Assembly (NCBI RefSeq): GCF_016587435.1
Contig: NZ_BNJJ01000005.1
Span: forward strand, 350,701-414,700
Source: Dictyobacter formicarum
GTDB lineage: Bacteria > Chloroflexota > Ktedonobacteria > Ktedonobacterales > Ktedonobacteraceae
Reading direction: 5' to 3'
Length of the DNA: 64,000 bases
A model generated the notes under the pieces. It searched no databases. It saw only the letters and a list, made by a program, of their open reading frames with translations, and had not been told where the DNA came from. Each line of letters begins with the position of its first letter. Position 1 is the stretch's first letter. Shown in pieces: positions 1-9,263 of the stretch. Position numbers and translations under genes: made by a program.

Positions 1-234
1 AGCGCCCATACCAAGGATTTCTAGCGCACCCAGGTTAGCTCCAACAAAAGCTAATCCAGTCACCCAGCTAGGTAGTGAACGCCCTGAAAGGAAAAAATCT
101 TCCGATGATTTCATCCGCCTTCTCAGCGCAAAGCCAATACCAAGCGTTACGAGGAAGTAGACCGCAATAATGAGGTAGTCTATCCAGTTCGCATTAGCAA
201 TGACTTTGGCAGATACCGCTGTCAAAGTAAGCAT
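1..234 (-). CDS. Sodium:solute symporter, N-terminal part (runs off the window)
   Basis: Only the first 78 codons are visible; the gene continues to the left of base 1. The start is ATG at 234 with AAGGGAG a few bases upstream. The protein has a short extracytoplasmic N-terminus, a first membrane helix (DYLIIAVYFLVTLGIGFAL), a basic cytoplasmic turn, then 'SSEDFFLSGRSLPSW' and a second hydrophobic stretch. The 'DFF-SGRSLP' turn between helices 1 and 2 is the hallmark of the SSS (sodium:solute symporter) family, which imports sugars, amino acids or organic acids with sodium across the cytoplasmic membrane. The substrate cannot be told from this part. It is divergent from the NHL protein at 499. 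Confidence 0.8.
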   Translation of the reverse strand, partial: MLTLTAVSAKVIANANWIDYLIIAVYFLVTLGIGFALRRRMKSSEDFFLSGRSLPSWVTGLAFVGANLGALEILGMGA

Positions 235-498
235 GAGAGATCTCCCTTAGTTAGCAACTCTATAAGTAAAGATTATCCTCTCTAACAGGAAAAGATAGAC
301 CTGAAATAAAGAAGTAATCTTCACCTATATTGATGGGGCCAAAATTCGACAAAAAGAAGCAGAGATTAGTTTTATATCTCTACCTTCACAGGAATACTTG
401 TTTTAGTCACGAAACAGATCCATAAATCGCTTCAGCTAAAAGTGACATAATGAGTAAAGGAAAGACACCTGTTGATACACGAGAAAGGAGCAAGGCGG

Positions 499-2004
499 AT
501 GAGCAAGCCACAATTTCGCGGCGAGGTGCGAGCACCAGATTTTCCTACCAATCTGGATTGGATCAATAGTGATCATCCATTGAGTATGACTGAACTACGC
601 GGTCAGATGGTAATACTTCATTTCTGGACTTTTTGCTGCGTCAATTGTATGCATGCGCTGGCCCAATTGCGCATCATAGCCGCCGCTTTTCCCGATACGC
701 TGACCGTAATCAGTGTGCATTCGCCCAAATTCCCTCGCGAGCAATTTACAAATAGTGTACGCGATGCGGTTTTACGTTATGGCATCGAGCATCCTGTGGT
801 TAATGATCGCAGCATGTACCTCTGGCAGCAATACGCCGTACGCGCCTGGCCGAGCCTGGTATTTATCGATCCAGAGGGTCGCGTAATTCAACGCCGCGAG
901 GGCGAGATTGAGCCCACGCAGGCCATTGCTCTCATCAAGCCAATGCTTGAAGAATTCGAGGCTCGTGGCCTGCTCTCCCACCAACCACTACGCTTCACTC
1001 ACGAAGTGGCAACTCAATCGCTACTAGCCTTTCCAGGCAAAATCGCCGTCGATAGCGCGGCCGATCGTCTGGTGATCAGCGACTCGGCCCATCATCGGAT
1101 CATTGAGACCGGTCTGGATGGTCACATACGCCAGGTTATCGGCACGGGCAACATGGGCAGAGCAGATGGCGGCTTTGATCAAGCACAATTCAATCGTCCT
1201 CAGGGTGTCCACCTGGTAGGTAATCTGCTCTATGTGGCCGATACCGACAATCATTTAATCCGCAAAGTTGACCTGACTATAAGACATGTGGCCACTATCG
1301 CGGGCACTGGAGAGCAATATGGCTTGAGTCGCACACCAGCCAGTGGGCCCGCCCATAGCATTGCACTCAATTCTCCCTGGGATCTCCAATGGCGACACGA
1401 TGCCCCTGACGACCGCGATGATCTCTTTATCGCTATGGCGGGCAATCACCAGATCGCAGTTCTCCACCTGAACGAGGAAAAGATAGAACCTTTTGCGGGC
1501 AGAGGACCAGAAGGGATCGGAGACGGTCCTTACCAGGAAGCTTTTTTCGCTCAGCCTAATAGCCTGGCCCTGGCTGAAAACATCCTGTACGTGGCAGATA
1601 GCGAAACGAGCGCAGTGCGCGCCATTGATTTAAGCGCATCCAAACAGGTGCATACCCTGGTTGGACAGGGACTCTTTGTCTTCGGAGATCAGGATGGTAT
1701 AGGCGACGAGGTGCTCTTGCAGCATGTTCAGGCGCTCTGTGTCTGGCAACAGCAAATTTATCTGGCAGATACATACAACAATCGCATTAAAATCCTTAAC
1801 CCTGCCACAAGACAGGTAAGAATGTTGGCGGGAACTGGCACAGCTGGCCTAAAAAATGGTACATTCAAAGAGGCACAGTTTAATGAGCCCGCTGGCATTG
1901 CCGCCGCTAATGGAAAACTTTATGTAGCCGACACGAATAACTCGGTTATCCGCGTTCTGGACCTGGACACACAGACTGTGTCCACGCTACACATTCACTC
2001 GTAG
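499..2004 (+). CDS. NHLRC2-like protein: thioredoxin-like domain plus NHL repeats
   Basis: The 501-residue protein starts at ATG 499, which has AAAGGAG eight bases upstream; an in-frame TTG at 472 lacks such a site. Residues 1-150 are a thioredoxin/AhpC-like fold with a redox motif Cys47-Val-Asn-Cys50 preceded by another Cys (WTFCCVNC). From about residue 170 to the end there are NHL beta-propeller repeats, seen as recurring 'YVADTDN-IRKVDL', 'YVADSE', '[11 protein letters not shown]' and '[15 protein letters not shown]' blades. This architecture equals the NHLRC2 family found from bacteria to animals. It is probably a cytoplasmic thiol redox or scaffold protein, but the bacterial role is not established. 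No signal peptide is visible. It stands alone, 265 bp before the next gene. Confidence 0.88.
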   Translation: MSKPQFRGEVRAPDFPTNLDWINSDHPLSMTELRGQMVILHFWTFCCVNCMHALAQLRIIAAAFPDTLTVISVHSPKFPREQFTNSVRDAVLRYGIEHPVVNDRSMYLWQQYAVRAWPSLVFIDPEGRVIQRREGEIEPTQAIALIKPMLEEFEARGLLSHQPLRFTHEVATQSLLAFPGKIAVDSAADRLVISDSAHHRIIETGLDGHIRQVIGTGNMGRADGGFDQAQFNRPQGVHLVGNLLYVADTDNHLIRKVDLTIRHVATIAGTGEQYGLSRTPASGPAHSIALNSPWDLQWRHDAPDDRDDLFIAMAGNHQIAVLHLNEEKIEPFAGRGPEGIGDGPYQEAFFAQPNSLALAENILYVADSETSAVRAIDLSASKQVHTLVGQGLFVFGDQDGIGDEVLLQHVQALCVWQQQIYLADTYNNRIKILNPATRQVRMLAGTGTAGLKNGTFKEAQFNEPAGIAAANGKLYVADTNNSVIRVLDLDTQTVSTLHIHS

Positions 2005-2269
2005 TCCAGGCACTACTCTCCAGCGGCCACGCGGCAATTACAGTCAGACACATTCTCCTAAACAGAAGAGAGATAAAGCGAGGGTAAAATCCTCTATTGG
2101 AGAATGCGTTGTAATTCGATAATAAGGGGGCATATTTCGATTTGCCACCAGAAAGTCGCACAGCCAAGCATCTGACGCATAAAATGCTTTCATCTCTCTC
2201 ATGCTATGAGATACAATGGAATATATGATCGTTTACTCATGACAGTGAAGTGTTTATAAGGAGCTTCCC

Positions 2270-3847
2270 ATGACAACCGTATTTGAAAATGCTATCACCC
2301 ACGCGCAAAAATCATTTGTGAATGAACCCTTCACTGATTTTTCACAAGAATCCAATCGACATGCTCAGGAGTCCGCGCTTGAGCAGGTGAAGAATGAATT
2401 AGGGCGCGCTTATCCTTTAATTATTGGTGACAAAAAAATATATAGCGAACAAACCTTTAACTCGGTCAATCCTGGCCAGCCAGAGCAGGTTATCGGAACT
2501 TTCTCAGCTGCTACCCGGGAACAGACCAACGAGGCTATCCAGGCCGCAGCCACCGCTTTCGAGAGCTGGAAACGCGTGCCTGCCTCTGAACGAGCTGGTT
2601 ATCTATTTGCGGCCGCGGACCTGATGCGTCAACGCCGCTTTTTGATCAACGCCTGGATGATCTATGAGGTTGGGAAAAGCTGGGTTGAGGCCGATGTCGA
2701 AACGGCTGAAGCCATCGATTTTCTCGAGTTCTATGGGCGTGAAATGCTCAGGTTAGCCGATAAGCAGCCAATCACCCCTTTTCCTGGTGAGGAGAATGAG
2801 CTAGTCTATATCCCGCTGGGTGTAGCTGCCGTCATTCCCCCCTGGAACTTTCCCAATGCCATTATGACCGGCATGACCAGTGCTGCCTTCGTATCAGGCA
2901 ATACTGTGGTCCTGAAACCAGCCAGTACCGCTCCGGCCATCGCGTACCAGTTCCTACAAATCCTGGAAGAGGTCGGGCTACCCGCTGGAGTGGTCAACTA
3001 TCTGACAGGTTCAGGCTCAACCATTGGAGATACCCTGGTCGATAGTCCACAGGTACGCTTTGTCTCCTTCACAGGCTCACGAGAGGTAGGCACGCATATC
3101 TACGAACGGGCCTCAAAGGTACATCCAGGGCAGCGCTGGCTCAAACGCTCCATTCTCGAAATGGGTGGTAAAGACGCCATTATCGTCGACGAAACCGCCG
3201 ATCTCGAGGATGCAGCCACCAACATTGTCTTCTCCGCCTTTGGTTTCCAGGGACAGAAGTGTTCAGCGGGCTCACGCGCAATTATAGTCGACGCCGTTTA
3301 TGACGACGTATTACAAAAGGTAGTTGAAAAAGCGAAAAAGCTAACGCTCGGAGATGTCACTCAGGCTGGGACATACATGGGTGCAGTTGTCGACGCCAAT
3401 GCGAAGAAAAAAATCCTCGAATACATCGAGATTGGGAAAAACGAAGGCCAACTAGTCCTTGGTGGAGGAGAACAGGGACCAGGCTACTTTGTGGAACCAA
3501 CCATTTTCGCCGATGTAGGCCCGCATGCGCGCATCGCGCAGGAAGAAATCTTTGGTCCAGTGCTAGCCGTAATTAAAGCAAATGACTTTGATCAGGCACT
3601 TGCGATCGCCAACGATACTGAATATGGCCTGACTGGCTCGCTCTATTCTACCAATGCCGAGCATATTGCTCGTGCCAAAGAAGAGTATCATGTCGGCAAC
3701 CTTTACTTTAATCGCAAATGCACAGGCGCGTTAGTAGGTGTACATCCGTTTGGTGGCTTTAATATGTCAGGTACTGATTCTAAAGCTGGCGGACGGGACT
3801 ACCTGCTTCTCTTTACACAGGCCAAAGCCATCTCAGTAAAGAAATAA
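2270..3847 (+). CDS. rocA: L-glutamate gamma-semialdehyde (1-pyrroline-5-carboxylate) dehydrogenase
   Basis: The 525-residue cytoplasmic enzyme oxidises L-glutamate 5-semialdehyde with NAD to glutamate, the second step of proline and arginine catabolism. The aldehyde dehydrogenase signatures are visible: the catalytic Cys331 in GQKCSAGSR, the general base Glu297 in LEMGGKDA, and the 'PPWNFPNAI' NAD-binding loop. Length and the N-terminal extension fit the P5CDH (RocA/PruA monofunctional) family and not general aldehyde dehydrogenases of about 480 residues. The start ATG is preceded by AAGGAG. No proline dehydrogenase (putB) lies within the window. The next gene starts 16 bases downstream with its own Shine-Dalgarno site, so the two are probably co-transcribed. 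Confidence 0.93.
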   Translation: MTTVFENAITHAQKSFVNEPFTDFSQESNRHAQESALEQVKNELGRAYPLIIGDKKIYSEQTFNSVNPGQPEQVIGTFSAATREQTNEAIQAAATAFESWKRVPASERAGYLFAAADLMRQRRFLINAWMIYEVGKSWVEADVETAEAIDFLEFYGREMLRLADKQPITPFPGEENELVYIPLGVAAVIPPWNFPNAIMTGMTSAAFVSGNTVVLKPASTAPAIAYQFLQILEEVGLPAGVVNYLTGSGSTIGDTLVDSPQVRFVSFTGSREVGTHIYERASKVHPGQRWLKRSILEMGGKDAIIVDETADLEDAATNIVFSAFGFQGQKCSAGSRAIIVDAVYDDVLQKVVEKAKKLTLGDVTQAGTYMGAVVDANAKKKILEYIEIGKNEGQLVLGGGEQGPGYFVEPTIFADVGPHARIAQEEIFGPVLAVIKANDFDQALAIANDTEYGLTGSLYSTNAEHIARAKEEYHVGNLYFNRKCTGALVGVHPFGGFNMSGTDSKAGGRDYLLLFTQAKAISVKK

Positions 3848-3863
3848 AACGAAGGAGCAGCTC

Positions 3864-4799
3864 TTGGCAACCGTTAGTAAACACAGTCCAGGTCTCTGGC
3901 ATATCTCCCTGCCTTTTCAAGGAGAATCCGAGGTCATTGGGACATATGTCCTGGCCGGGCAAGATGAGGTCACACTCATAGATCCCGGTCCAGAAACAAC
4001 GATTGAATCTCTGCTGGCCTCCTTACAGGAAGCAGAGTTTAATCCTCAGGCGATTACCCACATCCTCCTGACCCATATTCATCTGGATCATGCCGGGGGC
4101 GTGGGGACATTGCTGCACCACATGCCTGATGCCAAAGTCCTTGTGTATAGCAAGGGAGCCCCACACCTGAAAGATCCGACGAAACTGATTACCAGTGCCA
4201 GTCGGGTCTATAAAGAGCGTATGCAAGAGCTTTGGGGCAAGGTTGAGGCGGTACCCACCGAGAATATACAAACCATCGATGGTGGGGATGTACTGAATGT
4301 CGCTGGTCGTCGGTTAGAGGTGCACTATACACCCGGACATGCCAGCCACCATGTCGTTTTCTATGATGTACATGCTGGAGAGCTGTTCGCAGGCGATGCC
4401 GCAGGTGTACACTTGCCCGGCATCGATTATGTGCGACCACCAACCCCGCCACCCGATGTAGATATCGAAACCTGGTCAACTACTATCGATCTGCTCAAAA
4501 AGCTGCGTCCAGATGTGCTCTACCTGGCACATTTCGGACCGGTACGCAACACAATCCCTTACCTGGAAAGATTGCGTGCGCAACTCTTCGCCTGGGGTGA
4601 TATTGTGCTGGAGGCAATGCAGGAGGGGAAAAACGAAGAAGAAATCATTCAGATTCTCATCGACAAAACGACACCCGAGCTTAAACGTAAGGGAGCAGAT
4701 GATAAGGCATTCAAACGCTTCGACCTGGCCACCAATTATCCCATGACTGTCCAGGGCTATATACGCTACTGGCGGAAAAAACACCCTGAAAAGTTCTAG
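3864..4799 (+). CDS. MBL-fold metallo-hydrolase
   Basis: The 311-residue protein starts at TTG 3864, supported by GAAGGAG seven bases upstream. The metal-binding motif of the metallo-beta-lactamase fold is complete: His71-x-His73-x-Asp75-His76 (THIHLDHAGG), a later His in 'YTPGHASHH', an Asp in 'LFAGDAAG' and a His in 'YLAHFGP'. These bind two metal ions (Zn or Fe). Members hydrolyse thioesters, lactones or phosphoesters. The C-terminal helical part (from about residue 225) resembles the glyoxalase-II-like/LACTB2 branch, but the substrate is unknown. It lies 16 bases after rocA in the same direction, which suggests co-transcription. A hairpin at 4827-4868 follows. Confidence 0.85.
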   Translation: MATVSKHSPGLWHISLPFQGESEVIGTYVLAGQDEVTLIDPGPETTIESLLASLQEAEFNPQAITHILLTHIHLDHAGGVGTLLHHMPDAKVLVYSKGAPHLKDPTKLITSASRVYKERMQELWGKVEAVPTENIQTIDGGDVLNVAGRRLEVHYTPGHASHHVVFYDVHAGELFAGDAAGVHLPGIDYVRPPTPPPDVDIETWSTTIDLLKKLRPDVLYLAHFGPVRNTIPYLERLRAQLFAWGDIVLEAMQEGKNEEEIIQILIDKTTPELKRKGADDKAFKRFDLATNYPMTVQGYIRYWRKKHPEKF

Positions 4800-4826
4800 T
4801 TAGTATACCTGCCTGACAGGAATAAT

Positions 4827-4868
4827 GACAGCAAGAATGCACCCCTTCGGGAACGCATGCTTGCTGTT
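4827..4868. terminator. Hairpin between convergent genes
   Basis: Bases 4827-4840 (GACAGCAAGAATGC) pair with 4855-4868 with one mismatch; the loop contains a small CCC-TTC-GGG hairpin. It sits between the end of the + strand MBL gene and the end of the - strand acetyltransferase, so it probably ends transcription from one or both sides. There is no clear U-tract. Confidence 0.5.
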
Positions 4869-4962
4869 GTCATACCTTCAACTCTACGGCACTCATCTGT
4901 TGTTTATCTCATTGGCGCAAAGGGGCATCCAGAATATTACACATCCTTATACTTAATTCCAG

Positions 4963-5559
4963 CTAGCCAGGGAAAACACAGAGGGTACCACAGGCCTCAC
5001 ACCAGCCTGAGAGCTTGCCATCATCTAATGCGTGAACATTGGACAGACGGCGAGCACAGCGACATACATGGCCGTGCACACGCGCAGGATTGCCAAAAAC
5101 CAGCGTGTACGGTGGCACATCTCTGGTGACAACAGATCCCGCTCCGATCAAAGCGAATTCGCCAATCGTGACTCCACAGACAATCACCGAGCCAGCTCCC
5201 AGCGAAGCTCCATATTTGACCAGCGTAGGTGTCACCTCCCAATCCTCGGCACTCTTCAATTGACCGTCAGGTGTGATCGCCCGTGGGAACATATCGTTGG
5301 TAAAACATACATGCGGACCAATAAAAACGCCATCTTCGATCGTGACTCCCTCGAAGAGCGAAACGTGGTTCTGAATTTTAACGCGCGAACCAATAGAGAC
5401 ATGCGATTCAACATAGACCCCCTTGCCGATGTTGCACTGTTCTCCAATGCGGGACTGGGAACGCACGTGTGCCTGGCGCCAGATGCGGGTGCCAGCGCCA
5501 ACCTGCGCTCCTTCCTCTACTTCGGCCTGAGGATGAACATAAAATGATGTTGCTTGCAT
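4963..5559 (-). CDS. Hexapeptide-repeat N-acetyltransferase (WbpD-like)
   Basis: The 198-residue protein has many [LIV]-G-x-x-x-x hexapeptide turns between residues 8 and 165 (for example VGAGTRIW, IGEQCNIG, IGPHVCF, LGAGSVIV, IGAGSVVT), giving a left-handed beta-helix. 'TNDMFPRA' and 'VFGNPARVHG' match the WbpD branch, which acetylates the 3-amino group of UDP-2-acetamido-3-amino-2,3-dideoxy-glucuronate. The C-terminus carries two Cys pairs (CRC and CEAC), a zinc-ribbon-like tail common in this branch. The ATG overlaps the TAA of the upstream deacetylase by one base (TAATG), with AAAGGAAAA before it, so translation is coupled. It is the last gene of the - strand cassette run. WbpA-, WbpB- and WbpE-like partners lie 13-30 kb away in this window. 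Confidence 0.85.
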   Translation of the reverse strand: MQATSFYVHPQAEVEEGAQVGAGTRIWRQAHVRSQSRIGEQCNIGKGVYVESHVSIGSRVKIQNHVSLFEGVTIEDGVFIGPHVCFTNDMFPRAITPDGQLKSAEDWEVTPTLVKYGASLGAGSVIVCGVTIGEFALIGAGSVVTRDVPPYTLVFGNPARVHGHVCRCARRLSNVHALDDGKLSGWCEACGTLCVFPG

Positions 5560-6626
5560 TATTTTCCTTTTACGCGACGAGCATTGGTAAAATTATTACG
5601 AATGAAGGGCAGCCAGCGCAAACGGGAAATAAAACCCCATAGTCCTGCCGCCTCAGCCGCCACGACCAACCAGTGCTGGTCAATATCTGCTTCAATACGG
5701 CACAAGCGATATGGATCGCTGGTCGGCGTGTTAATACCATAGGTAGTGGTAACGGCCCAATCATAGCCAGCATCTTTGACTGCCTGGACCACAGCGTCGC
5801 TGATATGCTGGGCCTGCCCGACAGGATAGGCAAAACTACGCACAGGGTGCCCAAGCTTATTTTTCAGTACCCGACGACATTCGGTTACTTCATAGCGCAT
5901 TTCAGCCGTGTCAGTAATATAAGAAAGAATTGGATGATGCATGGTATGGGCACCGAAAGTAATCCAACCACTTTTATCCATCTCCAGCGCCTGCTCCCAG
6001 GTAACCGAAAGCAGATCTTCATCCCGATCCTGCTTATCAGCCTTGGACGATACATCCAGCGCTGCTCTGGCCTCGGACAAAAAGTTCTCGCGCTGAGCTA
6101 CCGAGGTTGCAAAACGAGCATGGTCATCGATAAATTGAGCCAGAACCGGCCGGGCCCCCTCTTGCTCTAGATTGAAATGTTTCTTATCCAGGGTAAACTC
6201 GCGGGCACGTGCCCGGCGAGCCATGCTCTGGCCTTCAAACCACCAGAAGCGCTGATGGGTTTCGATATAGCCCGGAACAAGATAAATAGTTAAAGGAATA
6301 TAATAATCGCGGGCCACATTCATGGCATAGGTATAATTGTCAGTATAACCATCATCTAAGCTAATAACGAGTGGTGTACGTCGATCATTTTGATACTTAG
6401 GATCTTTCTGTCCGCTGTAGAGTTCTTCCAGTGCGGCGTCTAATGACATAATACGATAGTGACGACGCAGATACCGCAGGTGTTGTAAAAAGTTGCCACC
6501 CACCGAAGAGTGGTAGGTTAAGATGGCGACTCGCCGTCCCGCTCGCTGCGTCCACCGGCGAGCCAGAGCAATCAGGCCGCTGTAATAGAAGAAGCCAGCC
6601 AGCATTATCAGAATTCGTCTACTCAT
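5559..6626 (-). CDS. Polysaccharide deacetylase family protein (copy 1)
   Basis: The 355-residue protein starts at ATG 6626 (MSRRIL), preceded by AAAGGAAG; the open frame extends 12 codons further without a ribosome site. An N-terminal hydrophobic stretch (ILIMLAGFFYYSGLIALA) could anchor it in the membrane. NodB-type motifs are present: 'LDDGY' with the catalytic and metal Asp pair, 'GAHTMHHP' with the HxxxH metal site, and 'RSFAYPVG'. About 100 residues are inserted between motifs 1 and 2 ('TIYLVPGYIETHQRFWW' onwards), the same insertion as in the two paralogues at 9241 and 12928. The family removes N- or O-acetyl groups from glycans. It is followed with a one-base overlap by an acetyltransferase gene, so the pair may remove and replace acetyl groups. 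Confidence 0.88.
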   Translation of the reverse strand: MSRRILIMLAGFFYYSGLIALARRWTQRAGRRVAILTYHSSVGGNFLQHLRYLRRHYRIMSLDAALEELYSGQKDPKYQNDRRTPLVISLDDGYTDNYTYAMNVARDYYIPLTIYLVPGYIETHQRFWWFEGQSMARRARAREFTLDKKHFNLEQEGARPVLAQFIDDHARFATSVAQRENFLSEARAALDVSSKADKQDRDEDLLSVTWEQALEMDKSGWITFGAHTMHHPILSYITDTAEMRYEVTECRRVLKNKLGHPVRSFAYPVGQAQHISDAVVQAVKDAGYDWAVTTTYGINTPTSDPYRLCRIEADIDQHWLVVAAEAAGLWGFISRLRWLPFIRNNFTNARRVKGK

Positions 6627-6718
6627 CCTAACTTCCTTTGACACTACTTCCATCGACCACATATGAGTTATCTCGCTTGTGTGAGATAACTCATGCTAGC
6701 AATCTGGGTAGATGAGGT

Positions 6719-7945
6719 TTAGCGCGAACGCACCACCTGTTTGGCAATAGCGCCGGAAGCTCGGCGAGCAGCAGCATCAGCTCCCACAACGAAGCGATAG
6801 AAAGGACCGAAGCTACGTGCAGACGAGAAGCCAACAAAGTAGAGACCTGGTACGCTGGTCTCAAAATGGCTGTTCAGGACTGGTGAGCCACGATGGGTCT
6901 GCAATGAATCCTTAATGTTCTCGTCCAGCATCGGCAATGCTTTCACGTCTGGGCGATAACCGGTACCAAGGATAACATGATCATAGACCTCTTCCTGACC
7001 ATTGGCCAGCGTCAGCTTTACTTTTCCGTCTACTTCCTCAATCTTTGCGATAGATGTATTCTCGCGCAGATCGACCTGTCCAATGATGCGCGGCCTCAAC
7101 CAGTGCGATCCAGCCGGTCCATGTGTATTGTCGACGATGTCATCGCGGCGAGCGCGGGACGCGCTATGCAGGGAGTAAGGATACTTCTCCTGAATCAAGT
7201 TGGACCAGCCATAGCCCATACCAGCCTTTGGAGCTCGCAGATTGCGCACCCAGGCTGGGTATTTCGTGTTCTGAAGGGTGAGCCAGCGCACTTTACGACG
7301 CACGAATACGGATACTTTGGTACCCTGCTCATTCAATAGCGCCGCCGTCTCCAGGGCTCCCTGGCCGCCACCAATAACCGCGACTCTCTTGTTTTTGAAT
7401 GACTCCAGCGTAGCATGGTCAGCCTGGTGCGAAACCAGGTGCTTGGGCATATGCGCATAATCTTCTGGAGAATAGATATAGTAGTGTAGTCCAGGAGCAA
7501 CAACTACTACTTTGCTCGTCACTACACGTCCATCTTCCAGGGTCACGCGATAGTGATCATCGACACGTTCGATGTTACTGATATATGTTTCATCGACATC
7601 AGGTACAGCATGTTTCTGGAACCAATTGACATAATCCAGGAAAGTTTCGCGCGGCATCGGATCAACCGGAGTTTTGCCGTGCGCCTCATAATAGCGGGCA
7701 ATCGCATATTTCCCCTGTGGATCTGAAAGGCTGGAAGCCCACCAGAAGGAACGCAGCAACATGCCATCAGGCATATGATTGCGCCAGAAATAATTCACTT
7801 TTCCAAAGGTAGCTACTTTGAGCCCATGACCCATTAAATGGGCAGACACAGAGAGACCATAAGGGCCGGCGCCCATAACGACCACATCATATTGAGTAGA
7901 AGGTGTAGAAGCCTGATTCTTTTTAGCGTTTAAAGAGACACTCAC
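6719..7945 (-). CDS. FAD/NAD(P)-dependent monooxygenase-like flavoprotein (copy 1)
   Basis: The 408-residue protein starts at GTG 7945 with GGAGGAATTT nine bases upstream. It has an N-terminal FAD-binding Rossmann motif (VMGAGPYGLS, about residue 25), a second dinucleotide motif for NADPH (VIGGGQGALE, about residue 190), and 'ILGTGYRPDV' near residue 330, the ATG-Y type motif of flavin-containing and N-hydroxylating monooxygenases. The C-terminus 'PGLYFVGFSSARSFGP' completes the FAD site. The likely reaction is NADPH- and O2-dependent oxidation of a nucleophilic N or C atom; the substrate is not known. It aligns end to end with the protein at 10342. It is encoded 19 bases after the ATP-grasp gene and 92 bases before deacetylase 1. 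Confidence 0.85.
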   Translation of the reverse strand: MSVSLNAKKNQASTPSTQYDVVVMGAGPYGLSVSAHLMGHGLKVATFGKVNYFWRNHMPDGMLLRSFWWASSLSDPQGKYAIARYYEAHGKTPVDPMPRETFLDYVNWFQKHAVPDVDETYISNIERVDDHYRVTLEDGRVVTSKVVVVAPGLHYYIYSPEDYAHMPKHLVSHQADHATLESFKNKRVAVIGGGQGALETAALLNEQGTKVSVFVRRKVRWLTLQNTKYPAWVRNLRAPKAGMGYGWSNLIQEKYPYSLHSASRARRDDIVDNTHGPAGSHWLRPRIIGQVDLRENTSIAKIEEVDGKVKLTLANGQEEVYDHVILGTGYRPDVKALPMLDENIKDSLQTHRGSPVLNSHFETSVPGLYFVGFSSARSFGPFYRFVVGADAAARRASGAIAKQVVRSR

Positions 7946-7964
7946 GATAAATTCCTCCAGAGAG

Positions 7965-9263
7965 TTATTTACTCAATTTGCGTACGGAACGATAAGAAAA
8001 ATCCTTTGCCGCACTCCAAACAGGTTTTAGGTCCTTCAAATCAACATAATCATAACCAGTAGGCATAAAAAAACTTGAACAAAATTGTAAAATAGTCTGA
8101 GCCGGTGACGGCACGCCTGGTCGGCCACGCTGGGCCAGGGCCTCAGCAGTTGTAACGATGTCGCCTTCCAGAAAACGCATCCACCCTCCGGTTTGATAAC
8201 CATCAACAGGCTCGATAGCTTCTCCCGCTGCCCATTGATAGAGCAGATAGGGAAAATCAATGCCAGAACGTACCGCAACTTCGACGGAGGCCGAGAGCCG
8301 GGGATTAATTTCCATCAGGTATGGTTTTCCAGCTTCGTCACGGCGAAACTCTACTTCAGAATAGCCTTCCAGTTCAATTTCCCGCACCAGTCTCTCTGAC
8401 TGCTGCCCGATATCATCTGGAATAGCGATACTCTGTCGTAAGACCGAAGTACCACCCAGTGGTGGCTGGGTGCGCTTAGCCCACTGGGCAAAGCGTGCAT
8501 AGAAGGTGCCCTGTCCATAAAGCAGGCTGACCGCTTCCCGGCGACCAGTCAGGAACTGCTGAAACAGGGTACTACCACCAAATTGGGTTAACTTTTCGAC
8601 AGCCTGATACGCTTCATCCGGCGTTGTTACCAACTCACAAATCAAGCGCACTCCTTGTTGTTCTCCCCATAACCAGGTTTCGATTGGTTTGACGACGGCA
8701 GGCAAACCAATCTCACGTATGGCTTCCTTGACCTCACTGGTAGAAGAGACTGTCACGCCTTTGGGAATGTCCAGACCTAACCGCTCAGCAATTGACAGGG
8801 TGAGATCCTTGTTAATCGCCACTTCCAGAGCAGGCTCCCTGGCCAGAGCAATACGTGTGTATTTTTCAATCTCCTCCCGGTGCTCGCGAATAACCGCTAG
8901 CGTACCATCTGAAGAGGTCAACAATACCCGCGCACCCATATAGGCCAATATCTGGTGCAGATAGGCCAGATAGGGCTCCACCTGTTGATCATAGGCCGGT
9001 GCCACATAGGCGCGCTCACACCAACGCGACGCGAACGTAGGGATAGCGCGAGACCTTCTAGATGGCTGCGCAGTCTCAAGAGCGGCTACATGCATCCCTC
9101 GTTTTCCTAGCGAACGCACTGCCACCAAAGATTGACGCAAATTGGCATCTAATACCAGTGCGTCATACGTCGGCGACCGCGTCACAAGGTCTTCGGCATA
9201 TTGTGACTGCGGAATAGCTGCCTTCCGACCTTTCGCGTCATTATTTTTTAAAGAGTTTGGCAT
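7965..9263 (-). CDS. ATP-grasp domain ligase (copy 1)
   Basis: The 432-residue protein starts at ATG 9263 with AGGAAAAAGT just before it; upstream in-frame starts lie inside the deacetylase gene. It has an N-terminal pre-ATP-grasp domain ('ALVLDANLRQSLVAVRSLGKRG'-type Rossmann half, split here as two motifs ALVLDANLRQS and RSLGKRG), the ATP-binding lysine region 'LPAVVKPIE', and the metal-binding 'GYSEVEFRRD...LMEINPRLSAS' near residue 330. These features match carbamoyl-phosphate-synthase/D-amino-acid-ligase-like ATP-grasp enzymes that join a carboxylate to an amine through an acylphosphate. The substrate is unknown. It overlaps the deacetylase-2 gene by 23 bases and is closely paralogous to the protein at 11577. 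Confidence 0.87.
   Translation of the reverse strand: MPNSLKNNDAKGRKAAIPQSQYAEDLVTRSPTYDALVLDANLRQSLVAVRSLGKRGMHVAALETAQPSRRSRAIPTFASRWCERAYVAPAYDQQVEPYLAYLHQILAYMGARVLLTSSDGTLAVIREHREEIEKYTRIALAREPALEVAINKDLTLSIAERLGLDIPKGVTVSSTSEVKEAIREIGLPAVVKPIETWLWGEQQGVRLICELVTTPDEAYQAVEKLTQFGGSTLFQQFLTGRREAVSLLYGQGTFYARFAQWAKRTQPPLGGTSVLRQSIAIPDDIGQQSERLVREIELEGYSEVEFRRDEAGKPYLMEINPRLSASVEVAVRSGIDFPYLLYQWAAGEAIEPVDGYQTGGWMRFLEGDIVTTAEALAQRGRPGVPSPAQTILQFCSSFFMPTGYDYVDLKDLKPVWSAAKDFSYRSVRKLSK

Noticed and set aside
5673..6170. 165-codon + strand frame opposite deacetylase 1
   Set aside because: It is antisense to a gene with clear catalytic motifs, with no ribosome site or domain of its own.
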